Shown one piece after another: positions 6,907 through 14,018 of a stretch of DNA of 14,164 bases. Both the position numbers and the translations under genes were made by a program. The notes under the pieces were generated by a model that was given only the letters and a program-made list of their open reading frames with translations, was not told where the DNA came from and ran no database searches. The number at the start of each line of letters is the position of its first letter. Position 1 is the first letter of the stretch. Source of the stretch: Deltaproteobacteria bacterium (GTDB lineage: Bacteria; Desulfobacterota; Binatia; UBA9968); contig VBLN01000132.1 in assembly GCA_005878685.1 (NCBI GenBank), forward strand, positions 1 to 14,164, given 5' to 3'.

Positions 6907-7496
6907 GCTGATCTTGTCTGAATCGGGACATATTTGACTGTAAGACCGGAGCGGAGGAAAGCTAAAGTCAGGGTCGAGGGGTAAGAGAAGGTATTCGGCA
7001 GAAGATCGATAAATCTTAGCGCATCCCGACGCGAGAGAACGCGAAAGCCGGAGGTGAGATCGTCCACCTTAAACTTCGTGACGAAAGAGGCAAAAGCGTT
7101 GTAGACCAGATTCGCGACATAGCGATGAAACCGCAACTTTGACCCTTTCGCTCTGGCTCCCACAACCATGTGGTAGCGGCCGGCCTCTTTTAACAGTTTT
7201 CGGACATCGTCAGGTCGATGCTGGCCATCTCCATCCATGAGAACTAAAATCTTTCCTTTTGCGGCCCTGATCCCGCTCTTGATGGCAGCACCGTTCCCAA
7301 TGTTGTACGGATGGCAGATGACTTTTGCGCCGGCGTTCTGGGCGATCTCCGCGCTCGAATCCGTAGAGCCGTCGTCCACTACGATCATCTCGGAACTCGG
7401 AAGCTGCAACGATTGAAGCCCCTTCAAGACCACGCCTAAATTTTGCGCCTCATTAAAGACGGGCAGGATAATAGAGATTTCGTAGCGGTCAGCCAT
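6903..7496 (-). CDS. Family 2 glycosyltransferase, DPM1-like catalytic domain, cut short by frameshift
   Basis: A GT-A catalytic domain of 197 residues: EISIILPVFNEAQNL (6-20), VVDDGSTDSS (39-48), NIGNGAAIKSGI (65-76), the metal-binding DGDGQH (D88, D90) and VDDLTSGFRVLSRRDALRF (144-162). This is the pattern of polyprenyl-phosphate hexose synthases, which load mannose or glucose from a nucleotide sugar onto the lipid carrier at the cytosolic face. Relatives are about 300 residues and carry C-terminal membrane helices. Here the frame stops at TGA 6903-6905 just after VKYVPIQTR, and the helices continue in another frame. About four or five residues of the usual xxGKSK linker also seem missing, so a small deletion is likely. 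The ATG at 7496 overlaps the upstream gene by 8 bases; a start further upstream is possible but would add residues lacking family resemblance. Confidence 0.85.
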   Translation of the reverse strand: MADRYEISIILPVFNEAQNLGVVLKGLQSLQLPSSEMIVVDDGSTDSSAEIAQNAGAKVICHPYNIGNGAAIKSGIRAAKGKILVLMDGDGQHRPDDVRKLLKEAGRYHMVVGARAKGSKLRFHRYVANLVYNAFASFVTKFKVDDLTSGFRVLSRRDALRFIDLLPNTFSYPSTLTLAFLRSGLTVKYVPIQTRSA

Positions 7497-8820
7497 AGAT
7501 TTGATAGAGGGAATAGCCTCGATCTCTGTAGAGGACGCGCAGATGTTGCGTCGCAAAGAAATCCCAGACCCTTCGCTGCAGCGGGGTCAGATTATCACCA
7601 AAAAACCTGCTCAACAGTTCTTCTCGAACCAACAGGTGAGTGAGACCCCTCTCCACAAACCTAGCCTTGATATGGTCTCCGCTCTGAGCGTTCTGGATCA
7701 TGCGGAGCAAAACCCAAGGATTGTCGCTGCCATCATAAAAATAAGCACGCTCACAATAATACACCCTTCGGCCCATAAAAATAAAATAAATCCGAGCGTC
7801 GGCAGGGAGTTCGTGGTTGACAAATCGGAGGGCCGGATATTCGGGAAGCATCCGCGCCAAATAAGCGTCGCGACTTTCCTCCCCCGATAAATACCCTAAT
7901 GGGGCTACCTTATGGAAATGGTTCCACAGGTACACGACGTTGAGGGTTGCAAGCAGAATAAGCGCCGCAAACAGCAACGATGGCCGGACGATCCTCAGGT
8001 AGACATTGTGGATGCCGTAAACAAGCAGAATGACAAGGGGCGGCACGATGGGGAGAATATAGCGAATGCGAAGATCAGCAAGGAAAAAGGCAAAAAGAAA
8101 ATAGAGCAGTGCGAAGGCAAAAAAAATGTTCTTTTCTTTCACCCACTTTCCCCTAAAGGCCCACGGGAGAAACAGAATTAAGATCGGATTTAGCACTCCG
8201 TCAAAATATTCGGGACTATCGTCCTGGCCCGAGAAAAAAATCCTTAGAGGAAGGGCAGCTATTTCCCAGCCGCTCTCCCCATAGAGAAGATGGCGCCTAG
8301 CAAAAATGCCCAGGGCTGTCCCGCCACCGTCTCCGCCGCTACCACTACCGAAGAAGGACGGGAAAAAGGGAAAGAGAGGATTTCCGGTCCAGACAAAATT
8401 TCTCAAGAGCCAAGGGCTCAGAGGGATAAAGGCCAAAAGCAGGAAGAGAGTGAGATGATAGACTCTCACCCTTATCGCATTCTTCGATTCTCTCCCCAAA
8501 TTCCATGCCAGAACAAAGAAGAGGAGCAAAAGCGCCAAGAGTCCGTTCGGCTTCGTGGCGGCGGCAAATCCGGCTGACAGACCAGCAAGAAGCAGCCAAG
8601 CGTGGAGATTTTTGTCTTCGGTCCAGCGCCATAGGCAGAGAAGGGAAGCGGTAGAATAAAAGACTAGTCCGAGGTCCACATAGGCCCAGTTGCTGAGTCG
8701 GGCGATAGCCGGCGTGGAGACAAAGAGGAGAAAACCTATGAGCCCGTAGATTGGACTAAGCCGATAAGCCAAATAGGCATAAAGCAACAGTCCGGTGAGA
8801 AAACCGAAAAGGCCATGGGA
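7489..8820 (-). pseudogene. C-terminal part of frameshifted GT-C membrane glycosyltransferase
   Basis: From HGLFGFLTGLLLYAYLAYRL (starting at 8817) the protein continues with about nine hydrophobic segments (roughly 440 residues) and a soluble tail ending in YSLYQIYG at 7489. This is the C-terminal three quarters of a PMT/GT39-like enzyme whose N-terminal quarter is encoded in another frame (8819-9262). The same frame is open further upstream to 8937, but that extension only shadows the other frame and has no family resemblance. Joined at 8818/8819 the two parts give about 590 residues, a normal length. There is no sign of internal stops elsewhere, so this is either a recent single mutation or a base error in the assembly. 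The stop overlaps the start of the family 2 glycosyltransferase by 8 bases. Confidence 0.8.
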
Positions 8821-9262
8821 GCTTGGGGGCGAAATCCGATCTCCATTTAACCCACGGCGTAAAAAGCATGTCCAAAAGCATGGGATAGTAGGAGGGAGAG
8901 TCGAACGGGATCTCATAAATCTTCCCTGCGCTTGCATAGAGCTTGGGCACGGCCAGATGATGCGTCAGCTCGTCGCGCGCCGTAGGCGGAACGAGGCCCA
9001 GAACGATCTCCATCGCCAAAACCAGTAAGATCAAGAACCAGAGGAGAAACCCCAACCAGCTTTTGTCCAACAACAAGACAAAAAAAATATAAAGGAAATA
9101 GGCCGCCGCAAAGACGAGCACACCAGCCAAAGCAACATTGGGAACGAGACTGCCCACATAGCCGGCCCAGCCGCTTACGAGATAGAAAGTAGCGGCTAGA
9201 CCTAGGAGGCAACCCAGAAGGCAGAGGCGGTATAAAAGCAAAGAGAATGGATCCCGCAGCAT
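8756..9262 (-). pseudogene. N-terminal part of frameshifted GT-C membrane glycosyltransferase
   Basis: The first 148 residues form about four hydrophobic segments followed by VPPTARDELTHHLAVPKLY (91-109). This holds the paired acidic residues (D97, E98) in the loop position of GT-C glycosyltransferases, then SPSYYPMLLDMLFTPW. Family resemblance stops at DFAPKL (codon end 8819), after which this frame runs through shadow sequence to a stop at 8756. The right continuation, HGLFGF, lies in a neighbouring frame from 8817. Either one base is extra or two are missing at 8818; the usual family text PKL(L/I)H fits two missing bases. The ATG at 9262 shares a base with the previous stop (TAATG) and follows GAGGGCGAG, so this start is preferred over an earlier one at 9292 inside the hydrolase gene. 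Confidence 0.8.
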
Positions 9263-10341
9263 TACTCGCCCTCGGTCCTCCGCTTGAGCCACCTCCCGAT
9301 AACTGGAAAGACTTCCTCCTTGGCTTTCGTGCCCAAGATCAGGTCGATATGCCCGTAGGCTAACGAATCTTTAGAGCGAGGGCCAAAAATCCTAAGCGTT
9401 CGGTCCGTTGAGCTCACCGCTCTGTAAACCGTCCGCATGGCCTCCGGCGGAGCTAATTTATCTCCCTCTCCGCCGATCAGCAGAATAGGAATTTGTACGT
9501 CAGACAGATTTTTCCGATAGCTGAAATCCCCCTTGGCAGAAACAAACTCGCCACCTCGGATCATCGCGAGAAGATGGTCTAAAATCCCGGGATTGATTTC
9601 TGCGAGCGCGTCTTCGAGCAGCCTCTCTTTGATCTCGTCTTGGATATTGTCCCGGTTGTAGAAAAGCTCCTCGATCTTCGGCGTCAAAGGGATAAGAAGC
9701 CTTCCGAGAAACGGGCCATTCAAATAGAGAAATAGCTTTTTCAAAGTAGGACTCTCCTCAAGCCTGAGGAGTCTCTTCATCGGCTCCTGCGCCGGATGGC
9801 TAAAGGTAAGCGGCGCGCCGATGGTGACCAGAGCAGCCGGTCGGGGTTCTCGCTTTTTTTCCAAGTAACCGTAGGCCAAAAGCCCTCCCATTTCATAACC
9901 CAGCCAAATGACTTTCCTACTTCGGCTCTCCTTTTGAACATAGCGGATCACCGCCGGAACGTCTTTCTCGATCATGTCATCGAGGTTCCAGTTCTTGGGA
10001 GTGCCTTTAAGGGGGTGCAAGCTTCTCCCAGTCCCGCGAAGGGAAAGATTCCACACATCAAACCCTTCCTCGGCCAGGAACGCAGCCAAGCCGGACTCCT
10101 CACCGAGATTAAAGAGCAGACTGTTGACGAAAAGACCGTGACAGAGGATTACCGGCATTGGATGGCGGCCCTTTTTCGCTATGTGCAGCCGCTCCAAGGC
10201 GAGCTCGAATTTCTCAGCCGTCACGGCCCAGTGAGGCTCCCTGGAAAGGAACGGAGCCTCCGCAGTAGTGGCGCTCGAGGCAAGAAAGAAAAAGAGGAAA
10301 AGGAAAATAGGGAGAGCCGATCTGAGACAGGGCGTCTTCAA
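9262..10341 (-). CDS. Exported alpha/beta hydrolase-fold protein with Glu at the nucleophile position
   Basis: The 359-residue protein starts with a likely Sec signal peptide (residues 1-29; hydrophobic core IFLFLFFFLASS, cut near TAEA). An alpha/beta hydrolase domain follows, with CHGLFVN (67-73) at the oxyanion region, LSLRGTGRS (99-107), the nucleophile elbow WLGYEMGG (146-153), the acid loop GGEGDKLAPP (290-299, D294) and the His loop AYGHIDLILG (328-337, H331). Overall it resembles lipases and PHA-synthase-like hydrolases. The elbow residue that should be Ser (or Cys in PHA synthases) is Glu150 (codon GAA, 9892-9894), while Asp and His are kept. It may be catalytically altered or act as a binding protein. 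The start is TTG at 10341, sharing bases with the upstream TGA (TTGA) and preceded by AAAGGAA. Substrate unknown. Confidence 0.85.
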   Translation of the reverse strand: MKTPCLRSALPIFLFLFFFLASSATTAEAPFLSREPHWAVTAEKFELALERLHIAKKGRHPMPVILCHGLFVNSLLFNLGEESGLAAFLAEEGFDVWNLSLRGTGRSLHPLKGTPKNWNLDDMIEKDVPAVIRYVQKESRSRKVIWLGYEMGGLLAYGYLEKKREPRPAALVTIGAPLTFSHPAQEPMKRLLRLEESPTLKKLFLYLNGPFLGRLLIPLTPKIEELFYNRDNIQDEIKERLLEDALAEINPGILDHLLAMIRGGEFVSAKGDFSYRKNLSDVQIPILLIGGEGDKLAPPEAMRTVYRAVSSTDRTLRIFGPRSKDSLAYGHIDLILGTKAKEEVFPVIGRWLKRRTEGE

Positions 10342-10610
10342 TTCCTTTCTTCGATGATGGCAACGACTGAATTGAAGCTTACGACTTCTCCTTCTTTGGC
10401 AAGGACCTCGCTCAATAGCCCGGAATCCGGTGCCTCAATCTCCACGTTGACTTTGTCGGTCTCTACTTCCAGCAAGGGTTCTCCAGCTTTGACCCTATCT
10501 CCCTTCTGTTTAAGCCAACGCAAGACCTTGACCTCATCGCTCTCATCGCTCGACCCCAGCCGTGGAACCACCACCTCTTTCTTCATCCGTGCCTGCCCCG
10601 AGCGATTCAT
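10338..10610 (-). CDS. Free-standing lipoyl-domain protein
   Basis: This 90-residue protein is a single lipoyl/biotinyl-attachment domain. KEVVVPRLGSSDESDEVKVLRW opens the hammerhead fold, GDRVKAGEPLLEVETDKVNVEIEAP holds the modification turn (ETDKV, K53), and GLLSEVLAKEGEVV closes it. The DK turn matches lipoyl domains of 2-oxo acid dehydrogenase E2 subunits; biotin domains would show AMKM. No acyltransferase or E3-binding domain follows and no E1, E3 or lipoate ligase gene is in the window, so its partner is unknown. Start and stop both overlap neighbours by 4 bases, giving tight coupling with the GST-like gene and the hydrolase. A second ATG at 10586 (MKKEVVVP) could be the real start. Confidence 0.88.
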   Translation of the reverse strand: MNRSGQARMKKEVVVPRLGSSDESDEVKVLRWLKQKGDRVKAGEPLLEVETDKVNVEIEAPDSGLLSEVLAKEGEVVSFNSVVAIIEERN

Positions 10611-11194
10611 GCCGCAACATCATAGAGAGAGGGGAGCTTGAGGGACTGCTGCATCAGTTCCATCCATGCGCGCAGGCTTTTGTAGCCAGCCGGTATTTCA
10701 TATTTGACCACCGTGTAGAGATAGTGCAGCTGGGTGAAAATAGCGATATCAGCAAGAGTCAACCGATCGAAGATGAACTTCTTCCCAGTGAATAGCTGCT
10801 CCAGGCTTTTCAGGTGGATCGCCAATTGTTTTTCCGCTTCCTTGCGCGCCTCGGGGTTTTCCGCACGACGCATCAAGTGAATCGCGTGGATTAAAACCTC
10901 GTCCGACCAATCCTCCAACATCAGGCAAAGCCCTTTGTCAGAGGTTCCAGAAGGGTAAATACTGCTTTGGGGATGCTTCTGCTCTAAAAGAGCCGAGATA
11001 AACGTAGAATCGATCACGCATTGGCCATGGTAGTCCATCACCGGCACCTTCCTTTGACCGGAAAATTCGATCAGTGACTTGCGGTCATCCTTCTTCACAT
11101 CGACCACCTCATAGGGGACCTTCTTTAATGCGAGAACGATCCTTACCTTCTCGCAAAACATGGATGTCTGTGACTGAAAAAGTCTGATGGCCAT
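10607..11194 (-). CDS. Glutathione S-transferase family protein
   Basis: From ATG 11194 the protein has 195 residues. The N-terminal thioredoxin-like domain holds FCEKVRIVLALKKVPYEVVDV and GQRKVPVMDYHGQCVIDS, including the cis-Pro VP and the D-S pair that binds the glutathione gamma-glutamyl group. The helical C-terminal domain contains FIFDRLTLADIAIFTQL, the conserved N-capping/Asp region of GSTs. It may conjugate or reduce small electrophiles, or act in a reductive step of the local pathway; the substrate is not predictable. A strong AAGGAGGA 5 bases before ATG 11194 fixes this start over an earlier one at 11233. It is the first gene of the long minus-strand operon, downstream of a sigma70-type promoter candidate, and its stop overlaps the lipoyl gene by 4 bases. 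Confidence 0.9.
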   Translation of the reverse strand: MAIRLFQSQTSMFCEKVRIVLALKKVPYEVVDVKKDDRKSLIEFSGQRKVPVMDYHGQCVIDSTFISALLEQKHPQSSIYPSGTSDKGLCLMLEDWSDEVLIHAIHLMRRAENPEARKEAEKQLAIHLKSLEQLFTGKKFIFDRLTLADIAIFTQLHYLYTVVKYEIPAGYKSLRAWMELMQQSLKLPSLYDVAA

Positions 11195-11301
11195 CGGCGT
11201 CCTCCTTGGTTTAGAATATTGGTTTCTTGCCATAGAGCAATAGTGCCCGCAAAGGCTCCAACCGGTGCAACTCCCCAGTTTTCGTCATAAATCAAGCCTT
11301 G

Positions 11302-11330
11302 ATTGTAGAAGGGTTCGATACTCCTTGCAA
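11302..11330 (-). promoter_or_regulatory. Sigma70-type promoter candidate for the GST-to-pilD operon
   Basis: On the minus strand TTGCAA (11330-11325), a 17-base spacer and TACAAT (11307-11302) form a good -35/-10 pair, matching 4 of 6 and 5 of 6 consensus bases. Transcription would start near 11295, about 100 bases before the GST gene. No other candidate of this quality was seen on this strand in the divergent region. Confidence 0.5.
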
Positions 11331-11364
11331 GAAAAATCGGCGCTATCCTTAATGATGTCTCGTA

Positions 11365-11393
11365 TTGACCTCCAGCAACTTACTGAGTATTCT
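11365..11393 (+). promoter_or_regulatory. Sigma70-type promoter candidate for the zinc-ribbon gene
   Basis: TTGACC (11365-11370), a 17-base spacer and TATTCT (11388-11393) match the -35 (5 of 6) and -10 (4 of 6) consensus. Transcription would start near 11400, leaving a leader of about 65 bases with a small GGGCC/GGCCC hairpin before the gene at 11467. It is divergent from the operon promoter at 11302-11330, 35 bases away. Confidence 0.45.
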
Positions 11394-11466
11394 CTCTTCC
11401 TGCCTCTCAGCAGGCTATTGGCAGTGGGGCCATTTTTGAACGGCCCAGGGAGAGGAAATCTTCATC

Positions 11467-11676
11467 ATGGCTAAGTACCTTCAATGCAGCGAATGCGGCA
11501 AGATCGCCTTTTACTATGACGCCTATGTCGGGACCGAAAAACCTTTTTATCTCCGCTTCATGAGATACCCGGACGGGACGAAGCCCCAATCGCCGCGTTG
11601 CTTTAGCTGCGGGGCGGTCCCGAGATTGATCCATGAATTCATCAAGGAGGAAAAGGCGGCCGCCAAGCATGAGTAG
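11467..11676 (+). CDS. Small zinc-ribbon protein of unknown function
   Basis: This 69-residue soluble protein carries two CxxC knuckles, CSECG (7-11) and CFSCG (45-49), spaced about 35 residues apart, as in a single zinc ribbon. The C-terminus is charged and likely helical (HEFIKEEKAAAKHE). Family unknown; zinc ribbons of this size often bind nucleic acid or act as protein adaptors, and no function is claimed here. GAGAGGAAA lies 10-15 bases before ATG, a slightly distant ribosome site, and a promoter candidate precedes it. The minus-strand frame over the same bases (11407-11703) lacks domain features and a ribosome site, so the plus-strand reading is preferred. Its gene converges on the membrane protein gene at 11745, with no clear terminator between them. 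Confidence 0.75.
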   Translation: MAKYLQCSECGKIAFYYDAYVGTEKPFYLRFMRYPDGTKPQSPRCFSCGAVPRLIHEFIKEEKAAAKHE

Positions 11677-11744
11677 GTCGGACCCGCGCCTCACGATCGA
11701 CAAAGCCCGCCTGCTCCTTGGCGTGGCCCATTACTCTCAAGCAG

Positions 11745-13871
11745 CTAGAACGGATTAAGTCGGCTTGGTAAGACCTGGGGAAGACGGAGCCTCATTAAGA
11801 GACTCGCCAGATAAAAGACAATCACGACTAAAAGCAGTGCCTTCGTTCCTGTGACCATTCCCAAATATTCAGCAAAACCACCTACCATAGCGCCCAGCAA
11901 GTTACTCCCAAAGGAGAAGGTGGAGTCTCGACTTTCCCTGAAGGTCGATGAAAAAATAAGGCCCGCAAAGAAGATGGGAAGTGGAATAATGACGAGGCTA
12001 TACATCAGACGTGAAAAGAAAGGCCAGGCCAGCACATTTTGGGTCGGAAAGCTGTATAGAAAGGCAATCGAAACAAGAAGAGGTAGATAGAAAAGTAAGG
12101 AAGACTGACCGCATCTTGATGCAACAACATTAGCCAAAAAGACCATAATCAGCACACCCAGGATCACTAACATGCTCACAAACCATGTATTGCCAAAGTA
12201 CAGGGAAATGGTGGTGATACTCTTGGTTTCCAGAAGGAGAAATCCGGCCCCAAGAAAGAAGAAATGCAGATCGACTCCGCTGCCTTTTTTACCCAAGCTA
12301 AAAAGAATAAAGAGCACGGAAATAACCAATAGCACTCCGATAGTTATAAGATAGTCAAGAGGGACGAAGCGCTGTCTCAGATAGAGATAAGGCCAATCGT
12401 CCAGGGCCTCAGTGGCCGCTGACGGGAGATGCTCCATGCGCTGATAGCTTATGAAACGCGGTGGGCCAAGGGGTGGAACTCCCTTTCCTGCAAGAATGAT
12501 GACTTGCCCTGTCGGCTTGAGATACACGAGAGGGTCCGCACCAGTCACAGAATGCACCATGCTGATCAGACGACCGATCAGCCATTCTTTCCCTGCAGAA
12601 AAAAAAGAAATGCTCATCAGTCCACCCGGTCTCAAGAGACCGAAGGCCTCCTGAAAACTTTCACGTGTATAGACATAACCGTCCAGGCGAATGTTAGACA
12701 TCTGGCTACAAAGTCCTTGGGAGTCCAAGAACCCGAAAACAACCACGTCGTAGCTTCTATTTGCCTGCTTGAAAAAGGCGCGGGCATCGGTGTTATGAAC
12801 GGCGACGCGCGGGTCCTTGTAAGACTGGGAGGCGTTATATCGATGACCTAACTGGATGATGACTGGATCAATCTCGACGGCGTCGACCCTTTCCGCGCCA
12901 TACAATAGAGCGGCTTCGACATCGATTCCGCCACCGGATCCCACAACTAGGATATCTTTTCCACCTGGCCGGATCAGGTGAGGTAATGCATACTGTTCTA
13001 TAAGGGCAGATGGAAGGCGGCTAGATTCCGTGTATCTGCGCCTGTCGATCGTTCCATTCATCATGTAAAAGTCGTGGTTGACCTGAACTATAAAAAAAGG
13101 CGGATCACGCATGGTCCCGATATTGCTCAAAGGGCCGGAAACCAGGGTTTTTTTGCCATCAGACAGGGTCTGCTTAACCGTAATATGGTTGTAGGGAGAC
13201 CAGATTCCGGTATCATCTGACCCAAAGACCATGATACCGAGGCTGGCAATGAAAAGAAGACCAGTGAAAATTAACCGCAGGACACCACGAGAATAGATCA
13301 AATAAAATCCCATTACGATGATGCATCCCAAAATCGGAGAGAACCAAAAATAGGAGAAGAGTCCAAAGAGTCCAGTCCCCGTAATGGCACCTCCCAGGTC
13401 CCATGAGTAGGCCCGAAGCGGAGACATCCGCTGAAAATAGTCCCCCATCAATTCTCCCAAGGGCACAAACACGAGGGCATTGAGAACAAATATGGAAACT
13501 ATTGGAAGCGTCGTCGTGCTGCTCGCACCCGCAAATAAAAACCGCAGCTCATCGGGGCCTTGGCGGAAGTTAATCCCCTTCATGGCGGTAACGAAAAGTA
13601 CCAGCAGTAATAGGAGCGGAGCAAACCATTGATACAATCCTAACCGTCGGTGCGCCACCAGCACCCCACAGCCCAACCCTAAAAACGATGAAATAAGCAT
13701 CAAATTGCCGTAGTAGGCTACAATCCGGATCAGCGAAGGGACCCAGCGGATCAATAGCAGTTCGAGAAATAGAGAGAGAAATGAGGCAAGAAAAAGCCCG
13801 GTCCCCGGATGCGAAATCCAAGAGGTCGGCAAACCACGGCCCTCAGACTGATCTCTCTGTAGCTGCTTCAT
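11745..13871 (-). CDS. Polytopic membrane protein with spermidine-synthase-like (SAM-fold) core
   Basis: Residue numbers are from the GTG at 13889. There are about six or seven hydrophobic segments up to residue 225. A soluble Rossmann-type domain (about 230-500) follows with VVGSGGGID (315-323), AVEIDP (337-342), NTDARAF (366-372), SYDVVVFGFLDS (379-390) and LRPGGL, the order seen in spermidine synthase-like domains. Another seven or so hydrophobic segments follow to the end. Such MFS-like/SpeE fusions are widespread, with unsettled function. The first Asp of the aminopropyltransferase DxxD motif is replaced by Gly (FGFLDS), so polyamine synthesis is doubtful. The start is uncertain: ATG 13871 lacks a good ribosome site and GTG 13889 is possible. 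It is probably a single-gene unit. Confidence 0.85.
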   Translation of the reverse strand: MKQLQRDQSEGRGLPTSWISHPGTGLFLASFLSLFLELLLIRWVPSLIRIVAYYGNLMLISSFLGLGCGVLVAHRRLGLYQWFAPLLLLLVLFVTAMKGINFRQGPDELRFLFAGASSTTTLPIVSIFVLNALVFVPLGELMGDYFQRMSPLRAYSWDLGGAITGTGLFGLFSYFWFSPILGCIIVMGFYLIYSRGVLRLIFTGLLFIASLGIMVFGSDDTGIWSPYNHITVKQTLSDGKKTLVSGPLSNIGTMRDPPFFIVQVNHDFYMMNGTIDRRRYTESSRLPSALIEQYALPHLIRPGGKDILVVGSGGGIDVEAALLYGAERVDAVEIDPVIIQLGHRYNASQSYKDPRVAVHNTDARAFFKQANRSYDVVVFGFLDSQGLCSQMSNIRLDGYVYTRESFQEAFGLLRPGGLMSISFFSAGKEWLIGRLISMVHSVTGADPLVYLKPTGQVIILAGKGVPPLGPPRFISYQRMEHLPSAATEALDDWPYLYLRQRFVPLDYLITIGVLLVISVLFILFSLGKKGSGVDLHFFFLGAGFLLLETKSITTISLYFGNTWFVSMLVILGVLIMVFLANVVASRCGQSSLLFYLPLLVSIAFLYSFPTQNVLAWPFFSRLMYSLVIIPLPIFFAGLIFSSTFRESRDSTFSFGSNLLGAMVGGFAEYLGMVTGTKALLLVVIVFYLASLLMRLRLPQVLPSRLNPF

Positions 13872-13948
13872 AAAAAATTGGAGTAGCACTCATTTAACGT
13901 CTTATGATAGGCACTCTCTGATTAAGCAATGGCAGAAATCACAAAGTT

Positions 13949-13977
13949 TATATATCCTTGCTCATTCCCGTCTTCAA
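13949..13977 (-). promoter_or_regulatory. Promoter candidate for the SpeE-like membrane protein gene
   Basis: On the minus strand TTGAAG (13977-13972), a 17-base spacer and TATATA (13954-13949) form a plausible sigma70-type promoter. The predicted start near 13942 leaves a leader of 50-70 bases. Each hexamer matches the consensus at only 4 of 6 positions. Confidence 0.35.
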
Positions 13978-14018
13978 GGAGAAACCGCATTGAGAAATCT
14001 GATTGAAGGCAAAAACGC

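Noticed and set aside
8821..8937. Upstream extension of the C-terminal glycosyltransferase frame (starting MQAQGRFMRSR)
   Set aside because: It is Arg/Pro-rich text without family resemblance and overlaps the genuine coding frame of the N-terminal part.
11407..11703. 98-codon minus-strand open frame over the zinc-ribbon gene
   Set aside because: No recognisable domain or ribosome site; the plus-strand reading has paired CxxC motifs and a promoter candidate.
11677..11744. Convergent intergenic space, searched for a bidirectional terminator
   Set aside because: No stable GC-rich stem followed by a T-run was visible on either strand.
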